A DNA stretch of 64,000 bases from Liolophura sinensis (GCF_032854445.1 NC_088295.1:40785385-40849384), one strand, 5' to 3'; positions 35,484-47,869 are shown, counted from the stretch's first letter. The notes: generated by a model not told the origin, from the sequence alone. Translations and numbers: made by a program.

Positions 35484-35521
35484 GCGTGTGCGCGTGCGCG
35501 TGCGGGTGCGTGTGTGTGTGT
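35427..35521. repeat. (TAAG)n and (TG)n/(CG) microsatellite
   Basis: Five TAAG units followed by about 75 bp of TGTG/TGCG repeats. The open frames of Cys-Val or Thr-His repeats are artefacts. Confidence 0.95.
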
Positions 35522-37574
35522 GAAAGGCCGAGTGAAAATCTGACTTTGCAGAAGTATTCTTTGCAATTTTTTACACCTAGTTATTTAAATCCAAACGCAC
35601 AGCACTCGACACGTTATGGCTGCACTAAAGTTGAAGTGGCACTAAGCCATAATCGTGCACTGAATCCCATCCCTTTGCCATCAGGGATTCTAACGGAACA
35701 GATAATTTCGTCCAAGCAGAACAATCCAAGTTTCTACCAATTGTAGTTTTCTATGGACATGACGTGAAAAGGTCTTAGAATTCTATATAGTTCCCACTGA
35801 GTGACAAATGTGATCTTGTTTTACAGTGTTGATATGAGTGCAAATATTGCTGCCATAACGTGGCTATAATTTCCTTGAATTGTTAATTAAACAGCGCAGA
35901 GGTCAGACTACAGCAGAAAACCCTATGCATACTCCTTATAGCACCACGGCCGCTCGTTCTACATCACTGCCACCAATTGACAAGCATGACCTTTGGAGCC
36001 GGTGGCGGGCTTGTTTAAACTTAACCTCATCACTGGTGTCATCAGCATTCATTAATAAAATTGTTCAGAAGTTGATTTGAATCATGTTGTACACACTTTA
36101 GATAGAGAGAATACATGTGTATATTGTATTATCTTATTATATTACCTAAGGCTGAGACAGAGTTTTTATGTTTTCTGACATAATTTGCTGCCAATATCCC
36201 TGTGACCCCATGCAGTGACCTCGGCGTTGTTCAAGATTTCAGTACAAAATTTGCTTTTGGTGGGAGTGTTGTAAAATGAACGTAGAAAGCAACGCATGCA
36301 CTGTAAAAAGTATGAACCCTATGCTTGTGGTGGTCCATTTCACGTTAAAGGATTAGCGTCCAGATTATTTATTCATACTAAACTACCACTGTATATATTG
36401 TTAAATTGAGTGCAAAAATATACTGGAACAAAATAGAGTAATCTGAGCAATATGGCATTAAAATCATTAGATAATGAGGCTGGGTTTATGCATTTTTCCG
36501 CCAACACTCGGTAATCTCCTCCGAATGACGTCATACAAGTCCAACCTTAACGAGATGTCAGAGCTTCGTTCACTGTTAAAAAGCCATGCACGTGACAACA
36601 AGTATGTCTAATTTCTCCACTAAATGGTTTGCCGTTCGCCAAAGAACCTTAGAGATAGTTTTTCCAAGTTTCCAGACGATTTGACCCTCAGGAAAGAGTG
36701 GACTCACGGCACAAGAAGGGTTTTATACCCACCAAACACAGCCAAGTCTTTGCCAAATCTTTTAACAGCATGGGCGGGGGTGGGGGGATTAGGCTGTAAA
36801 TATATGTATATAAACTCTGGTGACAGGGCTTGGTAGGTCTAAAGCAAAGCAGGAGCGCATTTTTCATTAGTTTGATCAATCTTGGGTGTACCGGTAAAGT
36901 GAAAGAAAAGTAAACACAACTAAGCGATGGCTTCCAATAAATGTTGCTTTGATACACGCTATCCCATTGGATGTGTCTCTTCTGTGAACCAGTGAGTGAG
37001 CTTCTAAAAAAAAATTGTGGACTGGGTACAATAACGCAATGGTCGTTTGACAGCTACGTCACTGATAGCAGTTTCCGACCGGCTACAGACGACGATTAAA
37101 ACCGAAAACAATGCAAAACTGATCATGTTGCTGGACTGCGTTAATCAAGAGTCAATGGCTAGGGTTGAAAAACTGGTTGTTGATAAATTATTCATGAATG
37201 GTGTTTTAATCTCTGATGCAGAATACAAATATTAACCACACTGCATGAAACAAAAAAGGATTAAAGCTACCTTTCATAATTCCTGTTTGACGTGCTTGAG
37301 TAAATCTGGCCATAATATGACTAGGAAAATTAAACAGTTGTAAGAATTTGTTTTCAGTATTGCCTTGATTAAATGTATGAAATTTATACCAGCAGACCCA
37401 TTTTCGAAGTAAATCCACTCCCTGAATAGAATGATATTTATTGCGAAGCGGACAGAAGTAAACAAAAGCAAATATTAAATCTGATATACACAAGAAATGT
37501 AGACATACAGTGTAACACCGGATAAGCTATAGCTTACCAGTCCGCATTGCCAGTGTGGTTGGACAAAAATCAAA
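35522..37574. other. Unassigned sequence
   Basis: No supported gene. A 62-codon plus-strand frame ending at 37235 (DRLQTTIKTENNAKLIMLLD) has a protein-like composition but no neighbour, splice signal or family I recognise. An AATAAA at 36054-36059 could serve a transcript ending in the second helix 6-7 exon. Confidence 0.45.
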
Positions 37575-37760
37575 TTAAACTTCTGAAAAGTCTGATGAGA
37601 TGTCAGTGTTATAAATCGGAACTTCAAAGTCATCCACTATGGGCTCAGATTGATACGGCAGTATATTTGCTTCTATGTAACTAGAATCCAATTCGAAAAT
37701 GACATCATTTTGATACGAATTCAGAGGTTATAAAGGTCAGCTAGACTTGGGTTGGCCATC
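37575..37760 (-). repeat. Dispersed repeat with coding-like frame, copy 1
   Basis: The minus-strand frame 37727-37575 ends in TAA and contains VIFELDSSY and SEPIVDDFEVPIY. The copy at 55502-55690 has VIFEMDSSY and NEPLVDDYAVSIY in the same spacing. The DNA is diverged but alignable on both sides of the frame. The family is unknown; it may be a decayed mobile element or a duplicated last exon. Confidence 0.6.
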
Positions 37761-38580
37761 TTTGACTTCACCCGTTCAGTTTTACCTGGGGGTCGGCTGG
37801 AGTCTAGGGTAGTAATTATTTGAAGATTTAAAAGCTTGAATCCATCGCATGTTCACCTTGCTTAGGTTTCTATACTTGTCTGCACATCTCCTTTAAATGT
37901 TGTAAGCATTAGAACATTCAAGAGCCACTTGCCTTCATCTAGCTTCTGAAGCTGGGAAATAGTTCCATTGAGGTGACTTTATCCGTTAATGTATAAAATA
38001 CTTTGTCATCATTGTGTATACATTCCATTTATTTTAATTAAATCAAAATGTGTAGTTTCTTTGGTTGATAGTTGTACTAATACATACACTGAAATGCTTG
38101 AATACCTGCATTAAATGAATGCTTTCGTTTTGTATTAAACAATGCTTTTCCCAATACATCGTATGAGGGCGGCCAGATTTAAGGTGTGAAAACGGAACAA
38201 ATAGCAGTACCTGAAGAAGTACCTGACAATTGTTCCGACATAAAATTTTCATTTATTGTTTACATAAAGTGATTGTAAATGTAAGATAATATTTATTGAC
38301 GTTTCTCTTTGAAATGATTAATAAATAAAGTTTGACTTGCCTGTTAAAATGCATTCTTATTATCATTTCAGTCCACACTTCTTGCCACACTTGAAACACC
38401 ATGACTATATTTCTGTATAACACCGCCCATCTCAGCCAAATTTTGATGACGAGATTCTTTATGACATCTGATTAAATCCAGTTTAGCTGAATGACATTGA
38501 CAAGTACTCAAAAACTATCGATAACGAATAGAAAATGTCGCAGTTAGATACAAGCTTTCATCGGGATAATTATTACTCCT

Positions 38581-38752
38581 TTTATTTATTTATTTGATAA
38601 ATGTTTACTCCGTACTCAAGAGTATTGCACTGGACGGCGGTCGGCATTAATGTGGGAGGAAACCGAGCAAAGCCGGGGGAAAATCCACGACCGACCACAG
38701 GTTACAGGCAGGACCTTCCCACATATGACCTGACAGGAAGACAGCCCTAGCT
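38581..38752 (-). mobile_element. SINE-1, head-truncated
   Basis: (TTTAT)n tail, GTACTCAAGAGTATTGCACT, GTGGGAGGAAACCGAGCAAA and GACCTTCCCACATATGACC are visible. The head is lost. Confidence 0.85.
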
Positions 38753-38830
38753 CTAAAACTATATATACTGCACAAGCAAAGAAACGAGACTTGGTAAGGT
38801 TTCTTGACCTTTAAGTGTTTGTGACAGAGA

Positions 38831-38900
38831 TTATTTATTTATTTATTTATTTATTTGGAGTTCACCCACGACCATCCACAGGCAGACCTTCCCACGTACT
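38831..38900 (-). mobile_element. SINE-1 fragment
   Basis: A TTATT tail is joined directly to CACCCACGACCATCCACAGG and CAGACCTTCCCACGTAC, so the middle of the element is deleted. Confidence 0.75.
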
Positions 38901-39027
38901 ATGATACAGATGATCATTGTATACTAACAGAAATTTTAAATATTATGGCATGCATCGTATAGTTAACGACTGGTTACAGAGTTATCTCACTAACTTAGCG
39001 CAATGTATCTCCTTTAATAATTAATAA

Positions 39028-39654
39028 TTTTTAGATGAACTTACTAGTATTAACAACAAAGTAAATGACTCGGAGAACGCTGTGAAATCCACTTGCGAAT
39101 TTGCGGATAAAGTTGGCTCAATAGGTGAAAGTTTGAAGGTTATGGCCTCCCAGTTGACTGAAGTCCGTGCCGAAAACAATCCCCTTCGTGATAACCTCGA
39201 TGACATAACAATTCATTCCATGAGGGAGAACCTGCTGTTTCATCGCATCGTCGAACAGTCGGAGGAAAACTGTGAAACCCTCGTGCAGGAGTTTATTACA
39301 AAACATCTTGAAATACCAAATGCATGTTACATCAGTGTTGACAGAGACCATCGCATAGATATAAAGAGAAATGACAGATTTAGGCCAGTTGTTACAAAAT
39401 TCACCTATCATAAAGACAAAGAAGCTGTCAAAAATAAGTCCTTTGCTCGGAGATTTTATTTGAAAGAAGATAAACTTGGGGTTAGCGATCAACTTCCTGG
39501 CGAAGTTCACTTCGACGTAAAATGCTCATGCCGGAGTACATCAAGGCCAAGGAACGTAATCTGCATGTACGGTAGCAAGGGAGAAGACTATTCGTACAAA
39601 GTCTCGAGATACAACTACCTGGTACGGCAAACAACGGTGGAGAGCGTCATATGA
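39028..39654 (+). pseudogene. LINE ORF1 (RNA-binding, L1 transposase-22 type)
   Basis: The frame is open from a TAA at 39025 and reads LDELTSINNKVNDSEN onward: an N-terminal coiled-coil-like part, then SMRENLLFHRIVEQSEENCE, an RRM-like part (YISVDRDHRIDIKRNDRFRP) and VVTKFTYHKDKEAVK, ending in TGA. This is the trimeric RNA chaperone of L1-type elements. The start codon and any 5' extension are missing or lost, so it is truncated at the N-terminus relative to typical ORF1p. The frame itself is intact for 209 codons. Confidence 0.85.
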
Positions 39655-40026
39655 ATATGGGGCGAGATCGGAACAGAACAGAGGGACTGTGGGAATAGAC
39701 TGAAAATTCGTAACTGGAATGTAGATGGACTGACACAAAGAGTTAAAAGGGAATATTGAGTTTTGTGATTTTATAACAGATAATGATGTGTTGTTTTTTT
39801 TTTCTAGAAACATGGACAGCTAAAAATAGCAAAGTTGAACTTCAAGGTTACAAACATTTCCATTCGTACCATTAAATATGTACACAAGTGTGCAAAAAGT
39901 CACAGTGGTGGCATTGTGGCATACGGTAGAAACGAAATAGCAAGTGGGGTAAAACGTGCGAAGAAACAGGACTGGTGTATCTGGCTGAAGTTTGACAGAA
40001 TCTCCTAGTTTAAGAATGACGTATAT

Positions 40027-40533
40027 ATGTGTGCTTTATATATATCCCCGGAGAATTCAGCTGATTATAATATAGATTGTAATAATCTGTTCGACCTTTT
40101 ACAAACTGATATAGATCATTTCTCATGTCTAGGTGTGCTAATAGCCGGAGGCCTCAATGCAAGGACAGGTGGTTGCGCGGATCATGTAAACGACGATTGT
40201 GTAACATTATTTGATGACATCACCTTGTTGCATAACACGTGTTATCCACCGTCATCTCAAGACCACAAAGTTAACTCATTTGGGACGCAATTAACTGACT
40301 TGTGTGAGGCAACCGGTTTTCACATTTCTAGTGGCCGTTTTGGCAGTGATAAAGATATAAATATGTTTACATTTGTGAACTCGTCAGGTCGAAGTGTTAT
40401 CGACTATTTATCATTTAATCCGAACATTTTTTTCTATGGCGAGTCAATTCAAAATATGCGAAATAACAGAATTGTCACCACAAGCTCCTCTTCATTTTTT
40501 CGAATTGCCAGTGGAAGGCCGTATCAATTATAA
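40027..40533 (+). pseudogene. LINE ORF2 endonuclease fragment
   Basis: Apurinic-type endonuclease region. CALYISPENSADYN precedes LIAGGLNARTGGCADHV, where the family has GDFN/GDLNART; the catalytic Asp of this motif is Gly. VNSSGRSVIDYLSFNP is the S-x-x-DY block. The endonuclease start (RNWNVDGL) lies about 320 bp upstream in a broken frame. It nicked target DNA in the ancestral element. It is inactive here. Confidence 0.85.
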
Positions 40534-41377
40534 TGATAATGCTGATCATTTAGAAAAAAATTATTTGGAATGATGACCTGCGTGATGGATTTATTTTAAA
40601 ATTAGGGTCTGTCAGTGATGAGCTTTTGACATATGTAAACTTTACTAACGAAACTGTTACTCTGGACAGTGCAAAACTTAACTTCGCTCTTGTAACATGT
40701 TGCAACGCCTCTGTTTAAGAAACGGTTTACCATACGATCCAGTCAAGTAAGTTTCCATAGTTGTGTTTCGACGGACAGTCGCTGGTTTCATTTGAAGTGT
40801 AAAATTTGTAAGCCTGATTTTAAAAATGCTCTCCAATAGTATACCAGATCACACACGGATATCGACAGAATTTTGATGTATGGGAAGAAAAGAATATACT
40901 GATTAATATGAATGGTTATTTGTCAGGAGATTGTATAGTGGAAGAATTAGTCTTGCCCTGTAACGTACGCTGAGACTGAAATAAGTATACACAACCTTAA
41001 GTGTAACAAATCACATGGAAGCGATTTGCTTTTGAATCTGTTTTTCAAGACCAACTCCAATATACTTATATCCGTGTCTGAAAATCTATTTAATAATATT
41101 TTTGACACAGGGCAATTTCCCAGTTTATGGCCCGAGGGTATTATTCTCCCGATACATAAGAAAGGTGATACTGAAAACGTAAGTAATTATCGGGCAATAA
41201 CTCTTACAAGTTGCCTATCTAAACTGTTCACAAATTTTTTGAATACGAGACTAATTAAATGCTCAAATGAGTATAACATTATATCCGATGCACAGTTTGG
41301 TTTTATAAAAGGTGCAGGCACAATAGATGCAATATTTGCTCCCCGTGTATTATTGTCATCCTATATTCAACACAATA

Positions 41378-41647
41378 TTTATTTATTTATTTATTTGATT
41401 GGTGTTTTACGCCGTACTCAAGAATATTTCACTTATACGACGGCGGCCAGCATTATGGTGGGTGGAAACCGGGCACAGCCCGGGGGAAACCCACGACCGT
41501 CCGCAGGTTGCTGCCAGACCTTCCCACATACGGCCGAAGAGGAAGCCAGCATGAGCTGGACTTGAACTCACATCGACCGCATTTGTGAGAGGCTTCTGGG
41601 TCATTACGCTGCGCTAGCGCGCTAACCGACTGAGCCACGGAGGCCCC
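41378..41647 (-). mobile_element. SINE-1, full length, inserted in LINE RT
   Basis: Complete minus-oriented element. The 12-bp target duplication TTCAACACAATA lies at 41366-41377 and 41648-41659. The protein-like frames across it on both strands are by-products. Confidence 0.97.
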
Positions 41648-41903
41648 TTCAACACAATAAGCGTGCTTACTGTGCCTTCATCGATTAAAAAAAAGCCTTT
41701 GATTCGATTATTAGACAAAAGTTATAGTACAAACTGTTTAAAAGTGGTGCCAGAGGTACATTATCAAATATAATGAAGTCATTGTATAATGACGTAAAGT
41801 CTTGTGTTCAACACAATGATATAGTTACAAGCAGCTTTATCTGTGATACAGAGCTAAGACAGGGAGAAGTTCAGTCTCCCATTTTATTTACACTATTTAT
41901 AGA

Positions 41904-42163
41904 TTTATTTATTTATTTATTTGATTGGTGTTTTACGCCGTACTCAAGAATATTTCACTTACACGACGGTGGCCAGCATTATTTTGAGTGGAAACCGGGC
42001 ACAGCCCGGGGAAACCCACGACCATCCGCAGGTTGCTGGCTGACCTTCCCACGTGCGGTCAGAGAGGAAGACAGCATGAGCTGGACTTGAACTCACAGCG
42101 ACCGCTTGGTGAGAGACTCCTGGGTCATTACGCTGCGCTAGCGCGCTAACCAACTGAGCCACT
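41904..42163 (-). mobile_element. SINE-1, full length, second insertion in LINE RT
   Basis: Minus-oriented, with target duplication ACTATTTATAGA at 41892-41903 and 42164-42175. It is 256 bp from the first insertion and in the same orientation. Confidence 0.96.
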
Positions 42164-42502
42164 ACTATTTATAGACGACTTAGAATTGTATTTACTAGAT
42201 GGATACAACAGCTACATTGAACTCAGTGAATTGTCTACTTTTCTACGTTTGTGTGCAGATGATTTGATTTTATTTTCTGATTCAGTAGCTGGCCTTCAAA
42301 GTTCCTTGAATTATCCACATACTGCAAAGACTGGATAAAAGTAAGGTCATGGTGTTTCGCAAAAGAGGTGGGCTCAGATCTGATGAAAAGTGGACATTTA
42401 AAGAATAAAGATTCTAGATTTGCATACTTAGGGTTGATATTTACACCGAATTGTAAGTTCTGTTCTGCACTGTAAACACTAGCAGACAAGGGCATACGAG
42501 CA

Positions 42503-42874
42503 TTGTATGTACTTACAAATCAAGTGTGTAGGTTAAAATTAGATTGTAACATTAAATGTGATTTATTCGTTTTACACATTTGTAGGATCCAATTTGAATT
42601 ACTCTGTGACCTTTGGGGCTTCCATTCAGCTTCTTCTATTAAACGTATATATCGTAAGTTCTGCAAAAGTACTTCAGGAGTAAATGTGTCCACACCAAAG
42701 GCCGCAGTGTTCGGGGAATTGGGTAGAATACCACTATCTTATTCGCGAATTTATAGAATTGTGAAGTATTGGTTTAAATTGCTAGCAACATATAATGGTA
42801 TATTGGCTAATGTGTACAAAAAATTACATTATTTATCGGTTAATGGGTTTGATAATCTTAATGCGAAATGTTGA
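42503..42874 (+). pseudogene. LINE ORF2 C-terminal fragment
   Basis: A 123-codon frame after the RT. LKLDCNIKCDLFVLHICR and FELLCDLWGFHSASSIKRI look like the post-RT region of mollusc LINE ORF2s that I recall; the later part (YCNLNDIEDQFHFILVCPIY-like, about 43150-43215) continues in another frame with the FHFILVCP zinc-knuckle-like ending. Confidence 0.65.
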
Positions 42875-43735
42875 ACAGGTTGGGTTTTACCCAGATATTT
42901 TTGTTCCCGCATTCTGTTTGTGTTAACGCTTTTTCTTCCAAAGCTCAAACAGAAACTGATAGATACATACAATGCCGAATGGCACGTACAAATACAAATA
43001 CCTCAAAAATGATTTTGTCTTTGAACCTTGTTTGAAGAATATATATCAAACTCTAATCACAAAAAGCGCTAACTAGAATCAGAACTTCATCGTACAAGTT
43101 AAAAGTAGAGCCTGGGAGACATGGTAGAAATAGAGTTGAGCGTAAGGTAACAAAATATGAGAAATGCAATTTAAATGACATTGAGGATCAATTTCATTTT
43201 ATATTAGTATGTCCGATCTACACCGATCTCCGGAGATGTTATATCCCGAAGTATGATCTAAAAGCCTCAAGTGTGTTCAAATGTACTGAATTCCTATCGT
43301 GTAGTTCCAAACGGGTTCAAAATAACCTTGCAAAGTATATTTATCTTTCAGTTGCATTAAGGGGCGAGTTGTGTTGAGTGAAAAAATATTTCATGTTCAT
43401 TTAAGTTGTTATACAACAGTCAATCCTCACTTTTGTGTTTAAATAGTTTGCTGTCATTTCTAATGTATCCTGTTCCGCACTAATATTGCTGAAGATGTTT
43501 TGGCGAGAAGGATGTCTGCCTAAGCCTGAATAAAATCTATCTATATAATAAAATGCTTTCTATAATCCGGCTTTGGTTCACTGTGGTGTGCTTCAAGGGT
43601 ACGTATACAGACCTTGTTACCGAGGAATGTAATCGAAGAGGTAAAATAAATTCTAGACTTATGTTTGACAAGATCTCTCATATTATTGTGAAAATACCTC
43701 ACACAATATTGGTATTCTAAATAATCGTATCACTA

Positions 43736-43796
43736 CATTGTATAAGTGAAATATTCTTGAGTACGACGTAAAACACCAATCAAATAAATAAATATA
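43736..43796 (+). mobile_element. SINE-1 3' fragment
   Basis: GTATAAGTGAAATATTCTTG, ACGACGTAAAACACCAATC and AAATAAATAAATA: the last 60 bp only. Confidence 0.85.
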
Positions 43797-44680
43797 TCAA
43801 AACGCTTAAATCACGCGTCGAAAATTTCGCTGTCTGGCGGTCCTGCCACCATACACTCGAAGTTTTCCATTGTCCTCGTTACACATATCTTCATTATGCA
43901 TATTTTCGTAAGTCTTCTCTTAGTATGTGTTGCTGTGTATGACGTTCCTGATTACCTGAACGGCGTTATTTCTGAAAACAGTTAAACAGGAAATTAGGTT
44001 TACAAAATGTTAGGACAGTATGCCCTGATCCTTTACCCGATTACTTGGCCGCAACTGTAAAGTAAGTAGTCACTTTCGTAAAAAAAATCTTGCAGTCATG
44101 CAAGCACCTAAAGTTCTGAAGAACATAACACAACAGTGGGGGAAAAATTTCCAAAAGTATTACTTGTAATAAAGAGAGAATTGCACAACTCACATCTCGC
44201 ACCGCCATTTAAAATGCTGAATTGTCACCATTAACTGTCATATCGAGTGATAGTGAAGTTTCATGTCTGTATTTCTCTTGGATGATCCTCACTTTTTAAA
44301 AAGTATGGTAGATTGTCGCATGTAAGTTACACCCTCCGTCTGTATGAATCTTAACAGAAATAGCAAAGGGATGGACACCTGGAATCACTAATTGTCACGT
44401 TGTGTGCCCGGTGATGTGACTAATCAGCCTTCAGTAAGGTTCAGGTTTCGAGGTTACTAGAATGATTGACATGTCTATCGTTTGTTACAAAACATGTACC
44501 ATCATCAGGTGTGGCACAAGCCAAGGCATCTCTAAACAAACACTCCCATTGAAGAGCCTTTGGAACTGTCAAGTTCGGTTTTCTATGTAACGGGCTTTAA
44601 GCCGGTAGTTTGGGTATATATATATATATATATGACGCCAATTCTGCCTTGATCGTTTGTCAGTGTGCTACTGCCACTGA
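43797..44680. other. Unassigned sequence
   Basis: No gene supported. It contains a short (TA)n run at 44613-44634. Confidence 0.5.
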
Positions 44681-44882
44681 AGTAACATGCCGAAGACACC
44701 ACATTACACTGACACCAGGCCAACCAGTTCTCTTCCCTTGCTCTAACCTTTCATTGTAGAGCGCCACGCGAGGCAGCAAAAAGTACCATTTTTAAAGTTT
44801 TTGGTATGACCGAACCCGATTTGATCCAATGTCTCCCGACTTCGAGGCGGACTGTCTAATAATTAGGCCACCGAAGCGGTAT
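44680..44882 (-). mobile_element. SINE-2 related element
   Basis: On the minus strand: head CTTCGGTGGCCTAATTATTA, B-box-like GGATCAAATCGGGTTCGG, body GCTGCCTCGCGTGGCGCTC and GGTTGGCCTGGTGTCAGTG. The nearest relatives in the window are 47870-48075 and, inverted, 62095-62345. Confidence 0.75.
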
Positions 44883-45534
44883 TACTCCAATGTCTCTTGT
44901 AACATTTGCAAAGGAGATACGATCACTTCTGGTTTTGATGACGCAAATTTCGGTGCAAAAATTAGTTTCGCGACGTAAGTCTATCGCATATTGCAAATTG
45001 CAGGTCATTTCATTGTGTGATCGAATATATAACGGAATGACTCTTGTGAAATAAATGACTGTTGAACTTGTATTAAAGCAATGGACTTTTAGTCTACGAA
45101 TTTAAGTTAGCATCATTCAAAAATCTGTAAAAAAAAAAAAAAAAACCTAAAGACCAAATCAAGGGCAATAATTTGGTTGAGACACCATCATTTTACCTTT
45201 TATAGTTTTCATTCGACAAGGCAAAATGTGGCGTCTTCAAAATGGCGGATATCCGGAAATAGATTGAAAACTATGTATTTTAGAGACAATTACATATAAA
45301 AGGCTTTTCTATCTGTAAGTTTCGTCCATCTTTCATTTTCTTTTCACTTCAGGTGAAATTCTGATACTTCCGGTAAAAAATACAAACACATGTGGACGAA
45401 ATTACATTTTATCCAAAGATCAAATTTGGAGCATTTTAGGATAAAGCTGCGGAAATAATTACAAGTGATGCTGCTGACTGCAAAGACCATGAAAATAACT
45501 TCATTACACATGCATCACACCCTATTTTACAACA

Positions 45535-45720
45535 TTGTGATGCCAAGACGATATATACCAAGAGGTGGTGCCAAATACCAACCATACGAAATATTTCCAA
45601 TGGCCTTTCTCCTAAAAGAAAAAATCGACAAAATTTTGAGGACCATATTTGCAATTAAGTTTTCACTTTCTTTCATCTGGTTTTGACGTCATTTTTGTGT
45701 TCTTCTCCTTTGAGGTAACG
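45535..45720 (+). repeat. Dispersed repeat of unknown family, copy 1
   Basis: GACGATATATACCAAGAGG, CCAAATACCAACCATACGAA and TTTCATCTGGTTTTG recur at 51025-51215 in the same order. Open frames across it are not supported as genes. Confidence 0.65.
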
Positions 45721-46563
45721 AGTTTATATTGGTACCAGCGTATTCCAAGTTCACACCAAATGAAGGATTATTTTCTACACGGTAACATGCACTAAGGGAA
45801 ATAACTTACCAATAAATGGAAATAGCCTACTCCGATATCAAGAAAGTGCACGGATCACGTAAATTTCTAGGGCTCATCGCGTCACAATATAGCTAATTCA
45901 GATACAGCTAGGTCAAAGCCACATCATGAGATTGTATATTATTTCATGTGCAAGTTTGTTTTTATAATATCGAGACGTCCCTCTCAATGTCGAAGGTACC
46001 GGCACCGTAGCCTGTGAAGACTGGGAATGAAAGGTCAACATGCACTCCATGCAACATAGACAATATTTATATATATTGTAGCATTTATTTTTGCGCATTT
46101 GCACATTGTCAGATAGAGAATTAATTTACAAGGCTTTATGATAAAGAGGGAAATAATCATGCCTGTGATGTCAGGTGACTGGCTTACGACCTTTCCAACT
46201 GGAACAATTTTAAAGCTATACTCGAGCCAAAGTGCTTAGCTCAGAGAAATACAGCAATCATATATGTGACCTGACCGAGATTCAAGATGTTCACTAATAA
46301 AAGACTTATACATATCTCCACAAAATACCTCAGGTGCTTCTCTTCTCTTTAATACTAATAACCTAATGTTACCATCAATTGCAAAAGATTGGGAGGAAAG
46401 TCAATCCGCCTTCTCCACGGAAATGACAGTCACTTTCAAGAAAATCAAGAAACTGTACTGCTTGACAGTAATTGGCTTATGGCCTTTGCAAACGGCTTTT
46501 AGTTGGGTTATACCTTTCTTCTGTGACCTACATCTCGACCTTGAGATACTAACACATCAACGT

Positions 46564-46725
46564 GATTTATTTATTTGATGGGTGTGTTACGGCCGAAGTC
46601 AAGAATATTTCACCTATATGACGGTGGCAAGCATTATGATGGGTGGAAACCAGGCAGAGACCGCGTGGAGAGGGGGGGGGGGGAGCGCTAAACGAGCGTC
46701 CACGTCAGGGTGCTGGCAGACTTTC
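46564..46725 (-). mobile_element. SINE-1, diverged and truncated
   Basis: TTTATTTATTTGATGGGTG, GTCAAGAATATTTCACCTAT and GGTGGAAACCAGGCAGAG, followed by a 10-bp G run. The head is lost. Confidence 0.8.
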
Positions 46726-47488
46726 TGCGCGGTGCCCAGAAGATTTTATCATTTACATCCTACGCAGCCACTTAGACGCCTTGTAAGATAAGCGCCTGTA
46801 GCTTGTAATGCCTTAGTTTTTACGTTCCCTCAAATGGCTACAGGGTTGTAGTTCTGAAGTTTAATTCAGAAATGGGAGTGAGAAATCAAGTAATGCGAAT
46901 ATTCTCTGAACACATATGAGCCTGCATCATCACATTGTAGAACATCCCTCATGTGATGTTGTTTGTATCAAAATAAATCAGATGGACATGAGCTTTTTTT
47001 AGTAGAACCACTTCCAAGCTATAATTTGGGCCAGATTGAAAAGTCATCTCTACCATGTAGTAAATCTTTTATAAGAGGCATAAAATTCATTAAAAGATGT
47101 TGTTGAATATTTCCGTTTCTCACAGTTCTGTGACGCACTATTACCCTTTGTCATGGTAGGAGCAAAACAGGAAATGGAACCTAATAATACCCAGTGAGAA
47201 AATATCCCATTGAAATTCCACGCGCTTTTTTTGCTTTTAAAACATATCATCGGAAATTTTTGTATTAGCATCCTTTTGAAAATACTTAAGTCAACAGAGG
47301 TCGGAAAAAAATAAATGTAGTCTTGCAGGATTCTATTTAAAATTCAATGCACTCATCAAAATCCTCTGAAGTCTAATTTCAGTTTTTCGCTGTCCTGCCT
47401 ACTTTACTAATGAACCAAAGTCTACAAAACATCAGGGTGTAGTTGATATGAAGGCCTAAGAAATTTCCAATGTCTAAGACAAGATTAT

Positions 47489-47563
47489 TTATTCTTCCAT
47501 CCAGTTGTCCAGGTCTCCATGGGAATCATTATACCACTCTTGACTGGATGACTCTCTGTCCTC
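47489..47563 (-). CDS. Unidentified minus-strand gene, last coding exon
   Basis: Acceptor GTTTTGGGGTTTAG on the minus strand, then 24 codons (EDRESSSQEWYNDSHG, ending DNWMEE) and TAA at 47491-47489. An AATAAA overlaps the stop and could be the polyadenylation signal. Phase 0 matches the exon ending at 48449. The product ends in a strongly acidic, Trp-containing tail. Confidence 0.75.
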   Translation of the reverse strand, partial: EDRESSSQEWYNDSHGDLDNWMEE

Positions 47564-47869
47564 CTAAACCCCAAAACAGATGAAGCGTTAGAAAAAATAT
47601 GTTCACAAAGTTTTCACATCAGTATTATTGAGATACATTTCGTGCAAGTCCGAATAAGTCAATCGGGAATATTGTCACCAAAGTATGATACACACAACTG
47701 TCAAAAAGTGAGAGGGTACCGTTTCAGTGATTTTGGCCTACAATTTTAGTCCAGCAGTCAGTTCAGAAATTATTAACATACACCCTGCAGTCGTGACGTA
47801 GCATGTATGCATGAATTTAGGTATACATGCTTGGGGTTATACACCGTATTTAACAATTTTTCAGTCATA

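Larger units (their letters stand above)
41026..42290 (+). pseudogene. LINE ORF2 reverse transcriptase fragments
   Basis: SLWPEGIILPIHKKGD, NYRAITLTSCLSKLF and DAQFGFIKGAGTIDAIF are RT blocks 0-2. After the first SINE come ELRQGEVQSPILFTLF and, after the second SINE, DDLELYLLDG with CADDLILFSDSVAGL (the catalytic ADD motif). Removing the second SINE rejoins LFTLF to IDDLE exactly, so the RT was continuous before insertion. Stops and frameshifts elsewhere break it. Confidence 0.92.
39000..43550 (+). mobile_element. Degenerate L1-type LINE, with two nested SINEs
   Basis: In order on the plus strand: ORF1 (39028-39654), start of endonuclease (KIRNWNVDGL at about 39700), endonuclease body (40027-40533), reverse transcriptase (41026-42290), C-terminal part (42503-42874), and a 3' end with TGAATAAAATCTATCTATAT at about 43530. 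ORF2 is broken by many stops and frameshifts, so it cannot move itself. Two SINE-1 elements interrupt the RT. Confidence 0.92.

Noticed and set aside
35440-35566. Cys-Val and His-Thr repeat proteins
   Set aside because: Translation of a (TG)n/(CG)n microsatellite.
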